NCBI GenBank assembly: GCA_902493585.1
Contig: CABUPZ010000032.1
Coordinates: 1 to 26,541, forward strand
Length of the DNA stretch: 26,541 nt
Direction of reading: 5' to 3'
Source: an uncultured Fusicatenibacter sp.
Lineage (GTDB): Bacteria; Bacillota; Clostridia; Lachnospirales; Lachnospiraceae
The translations under genes and the position numbers were made by a program. Positions 1 to 7,174 of the stretch are shown piece after piece; within the stretch, counting starts at the first letter, position 1; each line of letters starts with the position of its first letter. Under the pieces are notes generated by a model that had not been told where the DNA came from, did not search any database, and saw only the letters and a list, made by a program, of their open reading frames with translations.

Positions 1-47
1 ATGCGTTTGCCCTCCGGGGCACGAGGGTTCGAATCCCTCCGTCTCCG
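1..47 (+). tRNA. tRNA-Ser, 3' part (5' end outside window)
   Basis: The sequence shows a long variable arm (GCCC at 9-12 pairing with GGGC at 17-20), a T arm (GAGGG 23-27, TTCGAAT loop, CCCTC 35-39), a seven-base 3' acceptor strand CGTCTCC at 40-46 and discriminator G at 47. A long variable arm with discriminator G fits serine; tRNA-Leu normally has A there. CCA is not encoded (TCA follows). The anticodon lies outside the window, so the isoacceptor cannot be given. Confidence 0.85.
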
Positions 48-60
48 TCACTTACAGAAC

Positions 61-95
61 ATCCGGCGGTCTGACGACTGCCGGATCATTCTTTA
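61..95 (+). terminator. Stem-loop after tRNA-Ser, possible weak terminator
   Basis: ATCCGGC at 61-67 pairs perfectly with GCCGGAT at 80-86, followed by a T-rich but interrupted tract (CATTCTTTAT). No clear promoter is visible between this hairpin and the leader ORF at 130, so read-through from the tRNA could supply transcription of the MFS gene. Confidence 0.45.
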
Positions 96-129
96 TCTGA
101 GAATCTATTCTAAAGGAGCCTGCAATACT

Positions 130-159
130 ATGAACGAATACTTTTCCAGTCCCATTTGA
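130..159 (+). CDS. Nine-residue leader peptide MNEYFSSPI upstream of the MFS gene
   Basis: A short ORF, ATG at 130 and TGA at 157-159, encodes MNEYFSSPI. It is preceded by AAAGGAG at 112-118, with a slightly long 11-nt spacer. Its stop codon sits at the foot of a long stem (158-172 with 230-244), and the ORF is 109 nt upstream of the transporter start. Regulatory leader peptides of this size are known for ribosome-stalling attenuation of antibiotic-resistance genes. That role here is inferred from position and pairing only; the peptide itself has no motif I recognise. Confidence 0.5.
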   Translation: MNEYFSSPI

Positions 160-260
160 TTTTTCTTCGGAACTTTGTTTGCCGGCGGACCACACCATGT
201 GGCTGTCCGTATACGCAGACAGGGTTTCTTTCCGACGAAAAATTTAAGAATGGAAAGGAA
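158..260 (+). promoter_or_regulatory. Candidate translational attenuator of the MFS gene
   Basis: Three strands compete. Strand 1 (158-172, directly after the leader stop) pairs with 230-244: 14 of 15 positions pair, one by G-T wobble, with one T-C mismatch at 166/236. Strand 2 (TTTCTTTCC, 225-233) overlaps that partner and is also complementary to GGAAAGGAA at 252-260, the transporter ribosome site, over 9 of 9 positions with one wobble. The two stems exclude each other. Inside the large loop, CGGAC 186-190 pairs with GTCCG 205-209, or alternatively CTGTC 203-207 with GACAG 218-222. A ribosome finishing the leader would cover strand 1 and favour the closed site; stalling earlier would favour the open site. 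The inducer is unknown. Confidence 0.5.
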
Positions 261-268
261 CATGTATC

Positions 269-1453
269 ATGGAAGTATCCTGCAGAAAAAATCTCTTTCT
301 CCTGTACGGAATTTCTTTTTTTCAGGGCATGGTGTTTTACGCCCCCATCGCCACTTTGTACCGCCAAAATTCGGGACTTGATATTTTCCAGATTTCTCTG
401 ATCGAGAGCATTTCTCTCGTCTTATGCGTGATTCTGGAATTTCCCTGGGGAATTCTTGCTGACAGAATCGGCTACCGAAAGACGATGATCTTTTGCACCG
501 CCGTCTTTTTCCTGTCAAAAATTATTTTCTGGCAAGCCGATGATTTCACCGGATTTCTGGTGGAACGGATTTTTCTGAGCGTTGCCGTCTCCGGATTGTC
601 CGGCGTAGACACGAGTTTTCTGTACCTCTCAGTTCCTGACGGACAATTTCAGAAAGCCTGTGGAATTTATGAAAGTATGGGAACGGCAGGTCTGTTGTTC
701 TCATCTCTCGTTTTTACTTTATTTCTGAAGGACAATTATCGCGGAGCCGGTTTTTTCACTGTGCTTACCTATGGCGCTGCCTTTGTGCTGTCCCTCTTTC
801 TTTCCCGGCTGCCCGGCAATCCATCTGTTCGGCCGGAAAGACGCAGAGACAAACCGGTATTCTTCCGACAATCGTTTGATCTCCTGAAAAACTTTTTTGC
901 CAGCCGCAGACTGCTCCTCTTTCTTGCAGGAACGGCTCTGCTGTCGGAAACACGGCAAAACATCACGGTGTTTTTCAATCAGCTTCAATACATTCGCTGC
1001 GGACTCTCCGAGTCTGCCATCGGAATTCTTTTCCTTTTGACTTCCGTCGCAGGGCTTGTCGGAGCCGCTTCGTCTGCGGTCACCCGAAAAATCGGTGAAT
1101 TCGCTTTGTCGTCTGCCTGCTTTCTCTTTCCGGCTTTCTTTTGCCTCCTGCTGAGCTGGACGGAAAACCCGTTCCTTTCAGCAATCTGTATCATCGGCAT
1201 ACAGCTTGCCGTTTCTCTTTTCTATCCGCTGCAAAGCCGGTTTCAAAACGAAGAGGTCCACGTTTCCAACCGTGCCTCTGCTCTGAGTCTTCAGGCGGTA
1301 TTTCTTGAATGTACCGGCGCCGTTGTCAGTCCGGTATACGGCTGTCTGGCAGATATCAGCCTTCCGATGAGTTTTCTTGCCGCCTCCGCAGCCTGTCTGG
1401 CTGGATATCTGTTGTTTCTCTTCTGGTATAAAAAGCGCAGCGCAGAATCGTAA
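269..1453 (+). CDS. MFS transporter, efflux-type
   Basis: This is a 394-residue integral membrane protein with about twelve hydrophobic segments, the normal length for the major facilitator superfamily. Residues 61-71 (GILADRIGYRK) match the family's motif A in the loop between the second and third helices. The first transmembrane segment starts near residue 8, with no signal peptide. The start is set by AAAGGAA at 254-260, 8 nt before ATG 269. The substrate cannot be read from the sequence. Drug or small-molecule export is a guess supported by the leader ORF and attenuator-like pairing upstream, a layout common for inducible resistance genes. It is monocistronic: a strong terminator follows 25 nt after the stop and the next gene is convergent. 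Confidence 0.85.
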   Translation: MEVSCRKNLFLLYGISFFQGMVFYAPIATLYRQNSGLDIFQISLIESISLVLCVILEFPWGILADRIGYRKTMIFCTAVFFLSKIIFWQADDFTGFLVERIFLSVAVSGLSGVDTSFLYLSVPDGQFQKACGIYESMGTAGLLFSSLVFTLFLKDNYRGAGFFTVLTYGAAFVLSLFLSRLPGNPSVRPERRRDKPVFFRQSFDLLKNFFASRRLLLFLAGTALLSETRQNITVFFNQLQYIRCGLSESAIGILFLLTSVAGLVGAASSAVTRKIGEFALSSACFLFPAFFCLLLSWTENPFLSAICIIGIQLAVSLFYPLQSRFQNEEVHVSNRASALSLQAVFLECTGAVVSPVYGCLADISLPMSFLAASAACLAGYLLFLFWYKKRSAES

Positions 1454-1477
1454 TTCCCGCGCTGCCCATCACAGACA

Positions 1478-1513
1478 ATACACCCGCGTAATCATCGTTT
1501 TACGCGGGTGTAT
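1478..1513. terminator. Bidirectional intrinsic terminator
   Basis: A perfect 14-bp stem (1478-1491 with 1500-1513; arm ATACACCCGCGTAA) encloses an 8-nt loop between two convergent genes. The plus strand continues CCAATCTTTTTC, giving a moderate T tract. It probably terminates both the MFS transcript and the long minus-strand operon that ends with the GH2 gene. Confidence 0.8.
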
Positions 1514-1523
1514 CCAATCTTTT

Positions 1524-3269
1524 TCATGAACCAAACACCGATGCCCCGAAAATCTCTCTCAGCTTCTCCACAGATACTTTCGGCGTCCGGTCTTCCTGCA
1601 GCAGACCGTTCACTTCCTGCATCACGTCCGTAAGCTGGGTATAACAGAATCCGGTGAATGTTCCGCTTCGGATCAGAAACTCTGTGATCGGCTGCAGGCG
1701 CCGGATAAATTCCTCCTCATTTCTTACCTTCCGGTAATAGCCCCAGCCTTCTTCCTCTTCCTTTTCAAAAGCAATTCCGCCGTACTCCGTCAGGATCACA
1801 GGCTGACCCTGATATTCGTTATCTGCCGCGAACAGCTGACGGCTCTCCGAATATCCGCTGCAGATTTCTTCCATATCATCATATTTTTGAATGGTCTCCG
1901 GGAACAGCGCATAATCATGGATCGCACAAATATCCGTTTCACTTACCTGCTCCCAGCCATCATTGGAGCTGACCAGGCGCACCGGATCCAGGGACCGGAC
2001 CAGATAGGTAAGCATCCGGCAGTAATCCTGCTGCTGTGCATTGTCGAGAACTTCACGGACCCCCCAGCTTTCATTGACCGGAACCCAGGTCACAATACAA
2101 GGATGGTTGTAATCGCGCTCCACAAAACGCACCAGCTCTCTCGCCGATGCCTCCACCGCATTGTCATTGAACTGATAAGCGCTCGGCAGCTCACCCCAGA
2201 CGATCAGCCCAAGCCGGTCCGCCCAGTAATAATATCTCGGGTCTTCAATCTTCTGATGCTTTCTCGCACCGTTGAAGCCCATCTCTTTCGTCAAAAGGAT
2301 ATCTTTTTTGATCGCCTCATCGCTCGGCGGCGTCAGGATGGACTCCGGCCAGTATCCCTGATCCAGGATCAGACGCTGATAAAAAACATTTCCGTTCAAA
2401 AGGATTCGGCCGTTGACATATTCGATACTTCTCATACCAAAGTATGTCTCCACCTCATCCTCACAGACTTCCGCTCCGGAAGCATCTCCGGAAAATACTT
2501 TCACACGGACATCGATCAGATTCGGTTCCTCCGGCGTCCATAAAAGTTCATTTCGACGGACATCATAATCCGGAAGCGTCACCACCGCCTTGCCATAACC
2601 GTGACGGCACAACAGTCTCTGGCTGCCAAGGAAAACGCTGTCCTTCTGTGTCCTGGCAGTCAGTTCCACCATCGTATCCTCCGTATCGGAGACAAACACT
2701 TCACAGCGTACGCTCAGACTGCTGACATCCGGCGTATACTTCACACGTTTCAGATGAACCTTTCCCACATATTCCAGCCAGACACTCTGCCAGATCCCGG
2801 TACACGGGGTATACCAGCATCCGAACTTTTCTCCGGTCCAGGACTGCTTTCCCCGCGGCTTGTCAGAATTGGTATCATCCGTAGCCTGTACTTTGATCTC
2901 ATTTTCGCCGCTGGTCACAAACGGCGTGATATCCCTCTCAAAAGCGGAATATCCTCCCACATGTTCTCCGACGTACTGCCCGTTGACCCAGACTTTCGCT
3001 TCCGAATCCACCGCGCCGAACTTCAGAAGCAGCCGCTTCCCTGCCAGTTTTTCTTCCTTCAGCTCTACGGTTCTGCGGTACCATACGGTCTTGCAGTCTT
3101 TCGTTTCTCCTATCCCGCTCAGGCTGGACTGATAACAGAACGGCACCTGGATCTGCCGGTCAAAAACCGGTTCTTCGAAAGAAAACTCCCAGGTTCCGTT
3201 TAATGTCTCCCACTCATTTCTCACGAAGTCCGGACGGGGAAATTCCGGACGGGGGATTGTCTGCTCCAT
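1524..3269 (-). CDS. Glycoside hydrolase family 2 (beta-galactosidase-like), cytoplasmic
   Basis: The 581-residue protein has the GH2 order: an N-terminal jelly-roll sugar-binding domain (about 10-170, with WYRR and VWVNG motifs), an immunoglobulin-like domain (about 175-280) and a TIM barrel (about 285-575). E400 in the VNESWG motif is the expected acid/base and E495 in ILTEYGG the nucleophile. There is no signal peptide, so it should hydrolyse imported sugars or glycosides. The C-terminal region where beta-glucuronidases carry the NxK carboxylate-binding motif reads EVNGLLQEDR and lacks it, arguing against a glucuronidase; galactosidase or another specificity is possible. The start has an AAAGGAG site. 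It is the last gene of a minus-strand run, 51 nt after the aldo/keto reductase. Confidence 0.88.
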   Translation of the reverse strand: MEQTIPRPEFPRPDFVRNEWETLNGTWEFSFEEPVFDRQIQVPFCYQSSLSGIGETKDCKTVWYRRTVELKEEKLAGKRLLLKFGAVDSEAKVWVNGQYVGEHVGGYSAFERDITPFVTSGENEIKVQATDDTNSDKPRGKQSWTGEKFGCWYTPCTGIWQSVWLEYVGKVHLKRVKYTPDVSSLSVRCEVFVSDTEDTMVELTARTQKDSVFLGSQRLLCRHGYGKAVVTLPDYDVRRNELLWTPEEPNLIDVRVKVFSGDASGAEVCEDEVETYFGMRSIEYVNGRILLNGNVFYQRLILDQGYWPESILTPPSDEAIKKDILLTKEMGFNGARKHQKIEDPRYYYWADRLGLIVWGELPSAYQFNDNAVEASARELVRFVERDYNHPCIVTWVPVNESWGVREVLDNAQQQDYCRMLTYLVRSLDPVRLVSSNDGWEQVSETDICAIHDYALFPETIQKYDDMEEICSGYSESRQLFAADNEYQGQPVILTEYGGIAFEKEEEEGWGYYRKVRNEEEFIRRLQPITEFLIRSGTFTGFCYTQLTDVMQEVNGLLQEDRTPKVSVEKLREIFGASVFGS

Positions 3270-3320
3270 AAATACCTTCTCCTTTCTGCACCCTTCATTT
3301 TCTTCGCATATCCGGACATG

Positions 3321-4241
3321 CTACGGAATCATATTTCCCGCCGCCTGATACAGCCCATACCATTCCTGCCGTGTCAGCGGAAGCTCCGATCCTCTCGCGG
3401 CTTCCCGCACTCTGGACGGCTTCGTTGTTCCCAGAATCACCTGCATATCCGCCGGATGTCTGGTCAGCCATGCAACGGCGATCGCTGTGTTTGTCACACC
3501 GTACTTTTCCGCAAGTTCCTCTATTCTTTCATTCAGTTTCCCGTACCTCTCCCGGTCATTGAGGAATACGCCCTCAAACATTCCTTTCTGGAACGGCGAC
3601 CACGCCTGAAGCGTGATTCCCTTCAGCCGACTGTACTCCATAATACTTCCCTCACGGCAGACTCCCTGTGGAATTGCCATATTGACCGCCATGCCGCTGT
3701 CGATCGCCGGCGTATGGACAATGCTCATCTGCAGCTGATCGACGATCAGTTTCTGGCGCACGGTACTCTGCAGCAATTCCATCTGCATCGGATTCTGATT
3801 GGAAACGCCAAAGTAGCGCACCTTTCCGGACTGTTCCAGACGGTCGAATGCCTCCGCGACCTCTTCCGGCTCCATCAGCGCATCCGGCCGGTGCAGAAGC
3901 AGAACATCCAGATACTCTGTGTTCAGCCTTTTCAATATTCCATCCACCGATTCCAGAATGTAATCCCTGGAAAAATCATAAAACCCCTGGCGAATCCCAC
4001 ACTTGCTCTGCAGAAAGATCTGTCTGCGCAGTTCCGGCTTCTTTTTCAGAAGTTTTCCAAACGCAGCCTCACAGGCACCGCCTCCGTAAATGTCCGCATG
4101 GTCAAAAAAATTGACGCCTTCGCTCAGATAGGTCTCAGTCAGTTCCTCCAGCTCCTTTTCCGAAAGATCTCCGATTCTCATACACCCCATCACAAGATTG
4201 GAGACTTCCAGATCTGTATGTTTTATCCTGATTTTCTTCAT
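3321..4241 (-). CDS. Aldo/keto reductase (YdhF-like)
   Basis: This 306-residue NAD(P)H-dependent oxidoreductase has the aldo/keto reductase TIM barrel. The catalytic tetrad is visible as D47 and Y52 (DHADIYG), K80 (QSKCG) and H117 (LLHRPD). The GVSNQN motif near residue 145 is typical of the barrel, and a C-terminal segment of the cofactor-binding kind is present. It resembles E. coli YdhF in the opening KxTDLEVSNLVMGCMR-type pattern. The physiological substrate is unknown. ATG 4241 is preceded by AAGGGGG and begins 18 nt after the nitroreductase stop, so the two are probably co-transcribed and translationally close; both are flavin or nicotinamide redox enzymes. Confidence 0.88.
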   Translation of the reverse strand: MKKIRIKHTDLEVSNLVMGCMRIGDLSEKELEELTETYLSEGVNFFDHADIYGGGACEAAFGKLLKKKPELRRQIFLQSKCGIRQGFYDFSRDYILESVDGILKRLNTEYLDVLLLHRPDALMEPEEVAEAFDRLEQSGKVRYFGVSNQNPMQMELLQSTVRQKLIVDQLQMSIVHTPAIDSGMAVNMAIPQGVCREGSIMEYSRLKGITLQAWSPFQKGMFEGVFLNDRERYGKLNERIEELAEKYGVTNTAIAVAWLTRHPADMQVILGTTKPSRVREAARGSELPLTRQEWYGLYQAAGNMIP

Positions 4242-4259
4242 AATGTCCCCCTTAACATA

Positions 4260-4757
4260 TCATTCCACAAAATGAATCCTGCTCTCATCGTACCGATCCT
4301 GCTGCGGCCGGCTCTCCGCCGGATAACCAAGGGCAAACATAGAGAATGCCTCCACATCCTCCGGCAGTTCCAGCACCTGATGAACCGCATCCATACGCTT
4401 CCTGTCCGGAGCAATCCCAAACCATACGCCGCCAAGTCCCAGCGCATCCGTTTCCAGCCAGATATTCTCCTGAGCGATCGACAGATCAATCTGCGCATAT
4501 TCCGGCGCGATCAGTCCATGCTTCCGGTACACCGGGACGATCACAACCGGAGCGCCCGCCGCGCAGCCGGAATAGGGGCTGACCCCGGAGAGTTCTCTGA
4601 TCTTCTCCCTGTCCGTCACCACATAAAACTCCCAGGGCTGCTGGTTGCAGGCACTGGGAGCCTGCATACCGGCCTTCAGGATCTGAAGGATCTTTTCCCT
4701 CTCAACCATTTTGTCTTCATACTTTCTTACGCTGATTCTGTGAAAAATACTGTCCAT
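4260..4757 (-). CDS. Nitroreductase family protein (FMN-dependent)
   Basis: The 165-residue protein matches short nitroreductases. It opens MDSIFHRISVRKYEDK, where the SVRKY basic patch is the usual FMN phosphate contact, and continues APSACNQQPWEF, another FMN contact. GLGGVWFGIAPD and the late FALGYPAE motifs are also standard. Such enzymes reduce nitro groups, quinones or flavins with NAD(P)H; the true substrate is unknown. The start at 4757 has a strong AGGAGG site. The reading frame stays open upstream to a GTG at 4859 that overlaps the eutH stop, adding 34 mostly Lys/Glu residues, but the conserved domain and the strong site favour 4757. Confidence 0.85.
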   Translation of the reverse strand: MDSIFHRISVRKYEDKMVEREKILQILKAGMQAPSACNQQPWEFYVVTDREKIRELSGVSPYSGCAAGAPVVIVPVYRKHGLIAPEYAQIDLSIAQENIWLETDALGLGGVWFGIAPDRKRMDAVHQVLELPEDVEAFSMFALGYPAESRPQQDRYDESRIHFVE

Positions 4758-4855
4758 GTTCAACTCCTCCTGTTCTGTCTTCTTCTCCTGCCTTTTCTTC
4801 TCTTCCCTCTTCTTTTCTTTCTTTTTCCATCCGTTCCTGCCGATCCGCGCTTTCC
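4758..4855 (-). other. Purine-rich tract between eutH and the nitroreductase gene
   Basis: On the minus strand this spacer is almost all A and G (GAAAAG/AAGAGG-type units) over about 80 nt and ends in the nitroreductase ribosome site. It has no hairpin. It may keep the mRNA unstructured before the start codon, or encode the Lys/Glu-rich extension described for the nitroreductase. I see no other element here. Confidence 0.5.
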
Positions 4856-5920
4856 TCACTCACGCGTCACGAGAATCCCTGCTGCGATTCCTGCCGCTCC
4901 CCCGACGCACTTTGCCGCCAGCAAAGCGCCAAGCAGCTGCGGAGCGGCGCTCACCGTAAATCCAAGATGGGCGGACAACATGCTGGCAGCGCAGACCATA
5001 CACGCCACATTGACCAGCTTTCCCCTCTGATCCATATCCTTCAGCATGGTGATCGCAGGAACCACGCTGACAAAGCTGACAAACAGTCCCGCAATACTGG
5101 CACTATTCATTCCAAGTCTGCCGCCCACACGTTCCAGCGGCTTTTTCAGCATTCTCTGCAGAAGTTCCGTCATAGGAAGGCTGCCCAGCATCACGATCCC
5201 AATGGAGGAAACCGTTGCCATAGCGTCCTCAATGGGCGTCATGGCAAGCGGCGGTTTTTTCCCCAGCATATAAGACACTGCCCCAACCGCCAGTCCGAGA
5301 ATGGTCAGGATACGGATACCGGACGCAAAATACTGGAACCCCCGCACCATTTTTTTTGGAAACATCCGAAGCCCGACAAGGATCAGTATCGCCAGCAAAA
5401 AGACCGGAAGGCTCTGCCACAGGACCTGGAGCGGACCAAGCCCCGACAGAAGACCGCCCACAAACAGCGCCGCCGGCATCACAATGATCCCTGTCATAAT
5501 CCCACGGGCGAACACTTCATGATCCTTCTCATGGATCAGTCCCATACCCATCGGTATCGTAAAGACAAGGGTACATCCAAACGTGGAAGCCACAACAATT
5601 CCAGCATAGCCGCCAACCAACGCATTGTCCGCGAGCCCTTCCGCAAGCTGAAATCCTCCCATATCGATTGCCAGAAAACCTCCGAAAATCCCCGGATCCA
5701 GTCCCACAGCGCGGCAGACCGGAGCAACCACAGCCTGCAGGATCTCGGCCAAAACCGGCGCCAGACAGATGATTCCGACCATGGAAACCGCCGTAGGACC
5801 AAGGAGGAGAAACCCTTCCTCCATCTTTCTCCCATATCCTTTCCGGTTCCCGAAGATCCAGTCGACAGCGCCAATGACCACGCCCACAGCCATGATCCCC
5901 ATAATGACCTGGTTAATCAT
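4856..5920 (-). CDS. eutH: EutH-family ethanolamine permease
   Basis: This 354-residue polytopic membrane protein opens MINQVIMGIMAVGVVIGAVD and has about ten or eleven hydrophobic helices. Typical EutH features are GGFLAIDMGGFQLAEGLAD near 90-108 and GMNSASIAGLFVSFVSVVPA near 278. The family takes up ethanolamine across the cytoplasmic membrane. The start at 5920 follows GGAGGAAG at 8 nt spacing; an in-frame ATG ten codons upstream is less well placed. No ammonia-lyase, microcompartment shell or EutV/W genes are in the window, so the role is not settled. The start overlaps the stop of a truncated deacylase gene, which should couple their translation. Confidence 0.85.
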   Translation of the reverse strand: MINQVIMGIMAVGVVIGAVDWIFGNRKGYGRKMEEGFLLLGPTAVSMVGIICLAPVLAEILQAVVAPVCRAVGLDPGIFGGFLAIDMGGFQLAEGLADNALVGGYAGIVVASTFGCTLVFTIPMGMGLIHEKDHEVFARGIMTGIIVMPAALFVGGLLSGLGPLQVLWQSLPVFLLAILILVGLRMFPKKMVRGFQYFASGIRILTILGLAVGAVSYMLGKKPPLAMTPIEDAMATVSSIGIVMLGSLPMTELLQRMLKKPLERVGGRLGMNSASIAGLFVSFVSVVPAITMLKDMDQRGKLVNVACMVCAASMLSAHLGFTVSAAPQLLGALLAAKCVGGAAGIAAGILVTRE

Positions 5921-6068
5921 GAGCCGCTTCCTCCGGAATCCTGCAGACATCCACCCAGCCCAGCGCTTTCGCCGCCAGTTCCACCGTCGCGCTGGACAGG
6001 TCCAGCTCTTTCACACGATCCTGTGCGTCCCACCGCTCCAGCCATTTTTTTACTTTTTCAATCGCCAT
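5913..6068 (-). pseudogene. 5' remnant of a YbaK/EbsC-type aminoacyl-tRNA deacylase gene
   Basis: Fifty-one codons encode MAIEKVKKWLERWDAQDR, followed by a segment containing SSATVELAAKALG and VCRI. This matches the N-terminus of YbaK-domain proteins, which hydrolyse mischarged aminoacyl-tRNAs and are about 155 residues long. Homology stops after VCRI (residue 44), where the family normally continues AKTLSF; here it reads PEEAAHD and stop. The lost part includes the catalytic core, so no activity is expected. The stop codon overlaps the eutH start and the final codons carry the eutH ribosome site. A deletion fusing the two loci is the simplest explanation. The remnant keeps its own start and could now act as a translated leader for eutH. 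Confidence 0.7.
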
Positions 6069-6136
6069 CTTCTCTTCCCCGCTTGTCGTTTTCTTCTGTA
6101 ACCGGAGCACATTCCAGCCTCCGGCTGCTGCTCAAT

Positions 6137-6158
6137 ATTATAGCACAACACCGGTGTT
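6137..6158 (-). promoter_or_regulatory. Extended -10 promoter with palindrome, before the deacylase remnant
   Basis: On the minus strand TGCTATAAT gives an extended -10 (TATAAT at 6137-6142). Directly upstream is the 12-bp palindrome AACACCGGTGTT (6147-6158), which touches the stop codon of the DMT gene. No good -35 is seen. It could be the original promoter of the deacylase gene, now able to drive eutH and the genes after it independently of the DMT promoter. Confidence 0.45.
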
Positions 6159-7084
6159 TACGCACCCTCTGGATTTTTTTTGATTTCGCAGGCTGCCACA
6201 ATGGATCCTCCCACCGTCAAAATACCAAAAACAACACTCTTCCAGTCCGGAATCGTATGGAGAAAGACCGCTCCAAAAATAAGCGCCCACGCGGAATAGG
6301 TGATATCCAGCGGCATTGCCTTGGATGCTCCAAGCAGATGGATCGCCTTATAATAACAGAGATAAGAAGCCGTTCCGAAAAATGCCGCCGCTAAAATGAC
6401 CAACATCGAAGTGGAAACAGCCGCCGAAGCCGCAAACTTCCAGCCGTTCAGCAGAGGCAGAAGCACCACACCGTAAAAGATTGCCGAAGTCCCCTGCCGG
6501 ATCGTCAGCGCATGTTCGTTGGTCACTTCCGGATCCCGCATCCCATAAGCGCAGATGACCGCCTCCAGGGACCAGCCAAGCACACAGACCGCCGCACAGA
6601 CAAAGCCCAACACGTAATTTTCCCCTGCTTCTCCCGGCGTATAGCCAAGTCCGATCACTCCAAGCAGGCTCACCGCCAGACCGGCAATCTGATATCCCTG
6701 CATTTTTTCTTTCAGAAAAATGCTGGAAAACAGTGCGCCGAACGCCGGAAAAATAGAAGACACAATAGAGGTATACCCCGCACCCATATAATGGATCGCC
6801 GCCACATAACCGGACATTCCCACGGGACCGCCAAGCAGCGCCCCAAGCACAATGAACTTTCCGCTTCGGGTCTGCAGCGCCCGCTTCACTCCCTGAAACT
6901 GTTTCCTGATTCCTGTATACAAAAGCATCCACAGCGCCGAACAAAAATCATGCAAAAAGGTACTGACAAACGGCGCCAGAAAGACTGCTTCCTCTGTAGA
7001 GATAAATGGAGCCATCGTCAGTGCAATTCCCAGAATCACCGTATCCGCTGCCCAAAATACACCTGCCATCAAGCCTGTAATCAT
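6158..7084 (-). CDS. DMT-superfamily transporter (EamA type)
   Basis: The 308-residue protein has ten predicted membrane helices arranged as two EamA repeats (about 1-140 and 155-300). The ends of the repeats show the usual patterns: GAGYTSIVSSIFPAFGALFS then FLKEKMQGYQIAGL in the first, and LGASKAMPLDITYSAWALIF in the second. Members export or import metabolites such as amino acids and nucleosides; the substrate here is unknown. ATG 7084 follows GAGGG at about 9 nt. A good promoter and palindrome lie about 60 nt upstream. It is the first gene of the run that continues into the deacylase remnant and eutH, which hints at a role with amines or amino acids but does not prove it. Confidence 0.82.
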   Translation of the reverse strand: MITGLMAGVFWAADTVILGIALTMAPFISTEEAVFLAPFVSTFLHDFCSALWMLLYTGIRKQFQGVKRALQTRSGKFIVLGALLGGPVGMSGYVAAIHYMGAGYTSIVSSIFPAFGALFSSIFLKEKMQGYQIAGLAVSLLGVIGLGYTPGEAGENYVLGFVCAAVCVLGWSLEAVICAYGMRDPEVTNEHALTIRQGTSAIFYGVVLLPLLNGWKFAASAAVSTSMLVILAAAFFGTASYLCYYKAIHLLGASKAMPLDITYSAWALIFGAVFLHTIPDWKSVVFGILTVGGSIVAACEIKKNPEGA

Positions 7085-7109
7085 ATGTAATCCCTCTCTT
7101 CTCTTTTCC

Positions 7110-7137
7110 GGTAGGAAAAATTTTTTGTCTTACCTAC
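7110..7137. promoter_or_regulatory. Inverted repeat in the DMT 5' leader
   Basis: GTAGG at 7111-7115 is mirrored by CCTAC at 7133-7137, with an A/T-rich centre (AAAAATTTTTT). It lies between the -10 box and the DMT start, where a repressor could bind, or it could form a weak RNA hairpin. Confidence 0.35.
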
Positions 7138-7139
7138 AG

Positions 7140-7168
7140 ACTATAGCACATCGGTATCCTCTGTGCAA
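7140..7168 (-). promoter_or_regulatory. Sigma-A promoter for the DMT-eutH-GH2 run
   Basis: Minus strand: -35 TTGCAC (7163-7168), 17-nt spacer, -10 TATAGT (7140-7145). Transcription should start near 7133, about 49 nt before the DMT start codon. Confidence 0.7.
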
Positions 7169-7174
7169 CTATTT

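Noticed and set aside
3318..5030. 570-codon plus-strand ORF
   Set aside because: It is antisense to the aldo/keto reductase, nitroreductase and part of eutH, all with clear family motifs. The translation is Arg/His/Leu-rich with no domain pattern, typical of a shadow frame.
4967..6394. 475-codon plus-strand ORF
   Set aside because: It is antisense to eutH, the deacylase remnant and the DMT gene. The product is His/Arg/Ser-rich low complexity and lacks a ribosome site.
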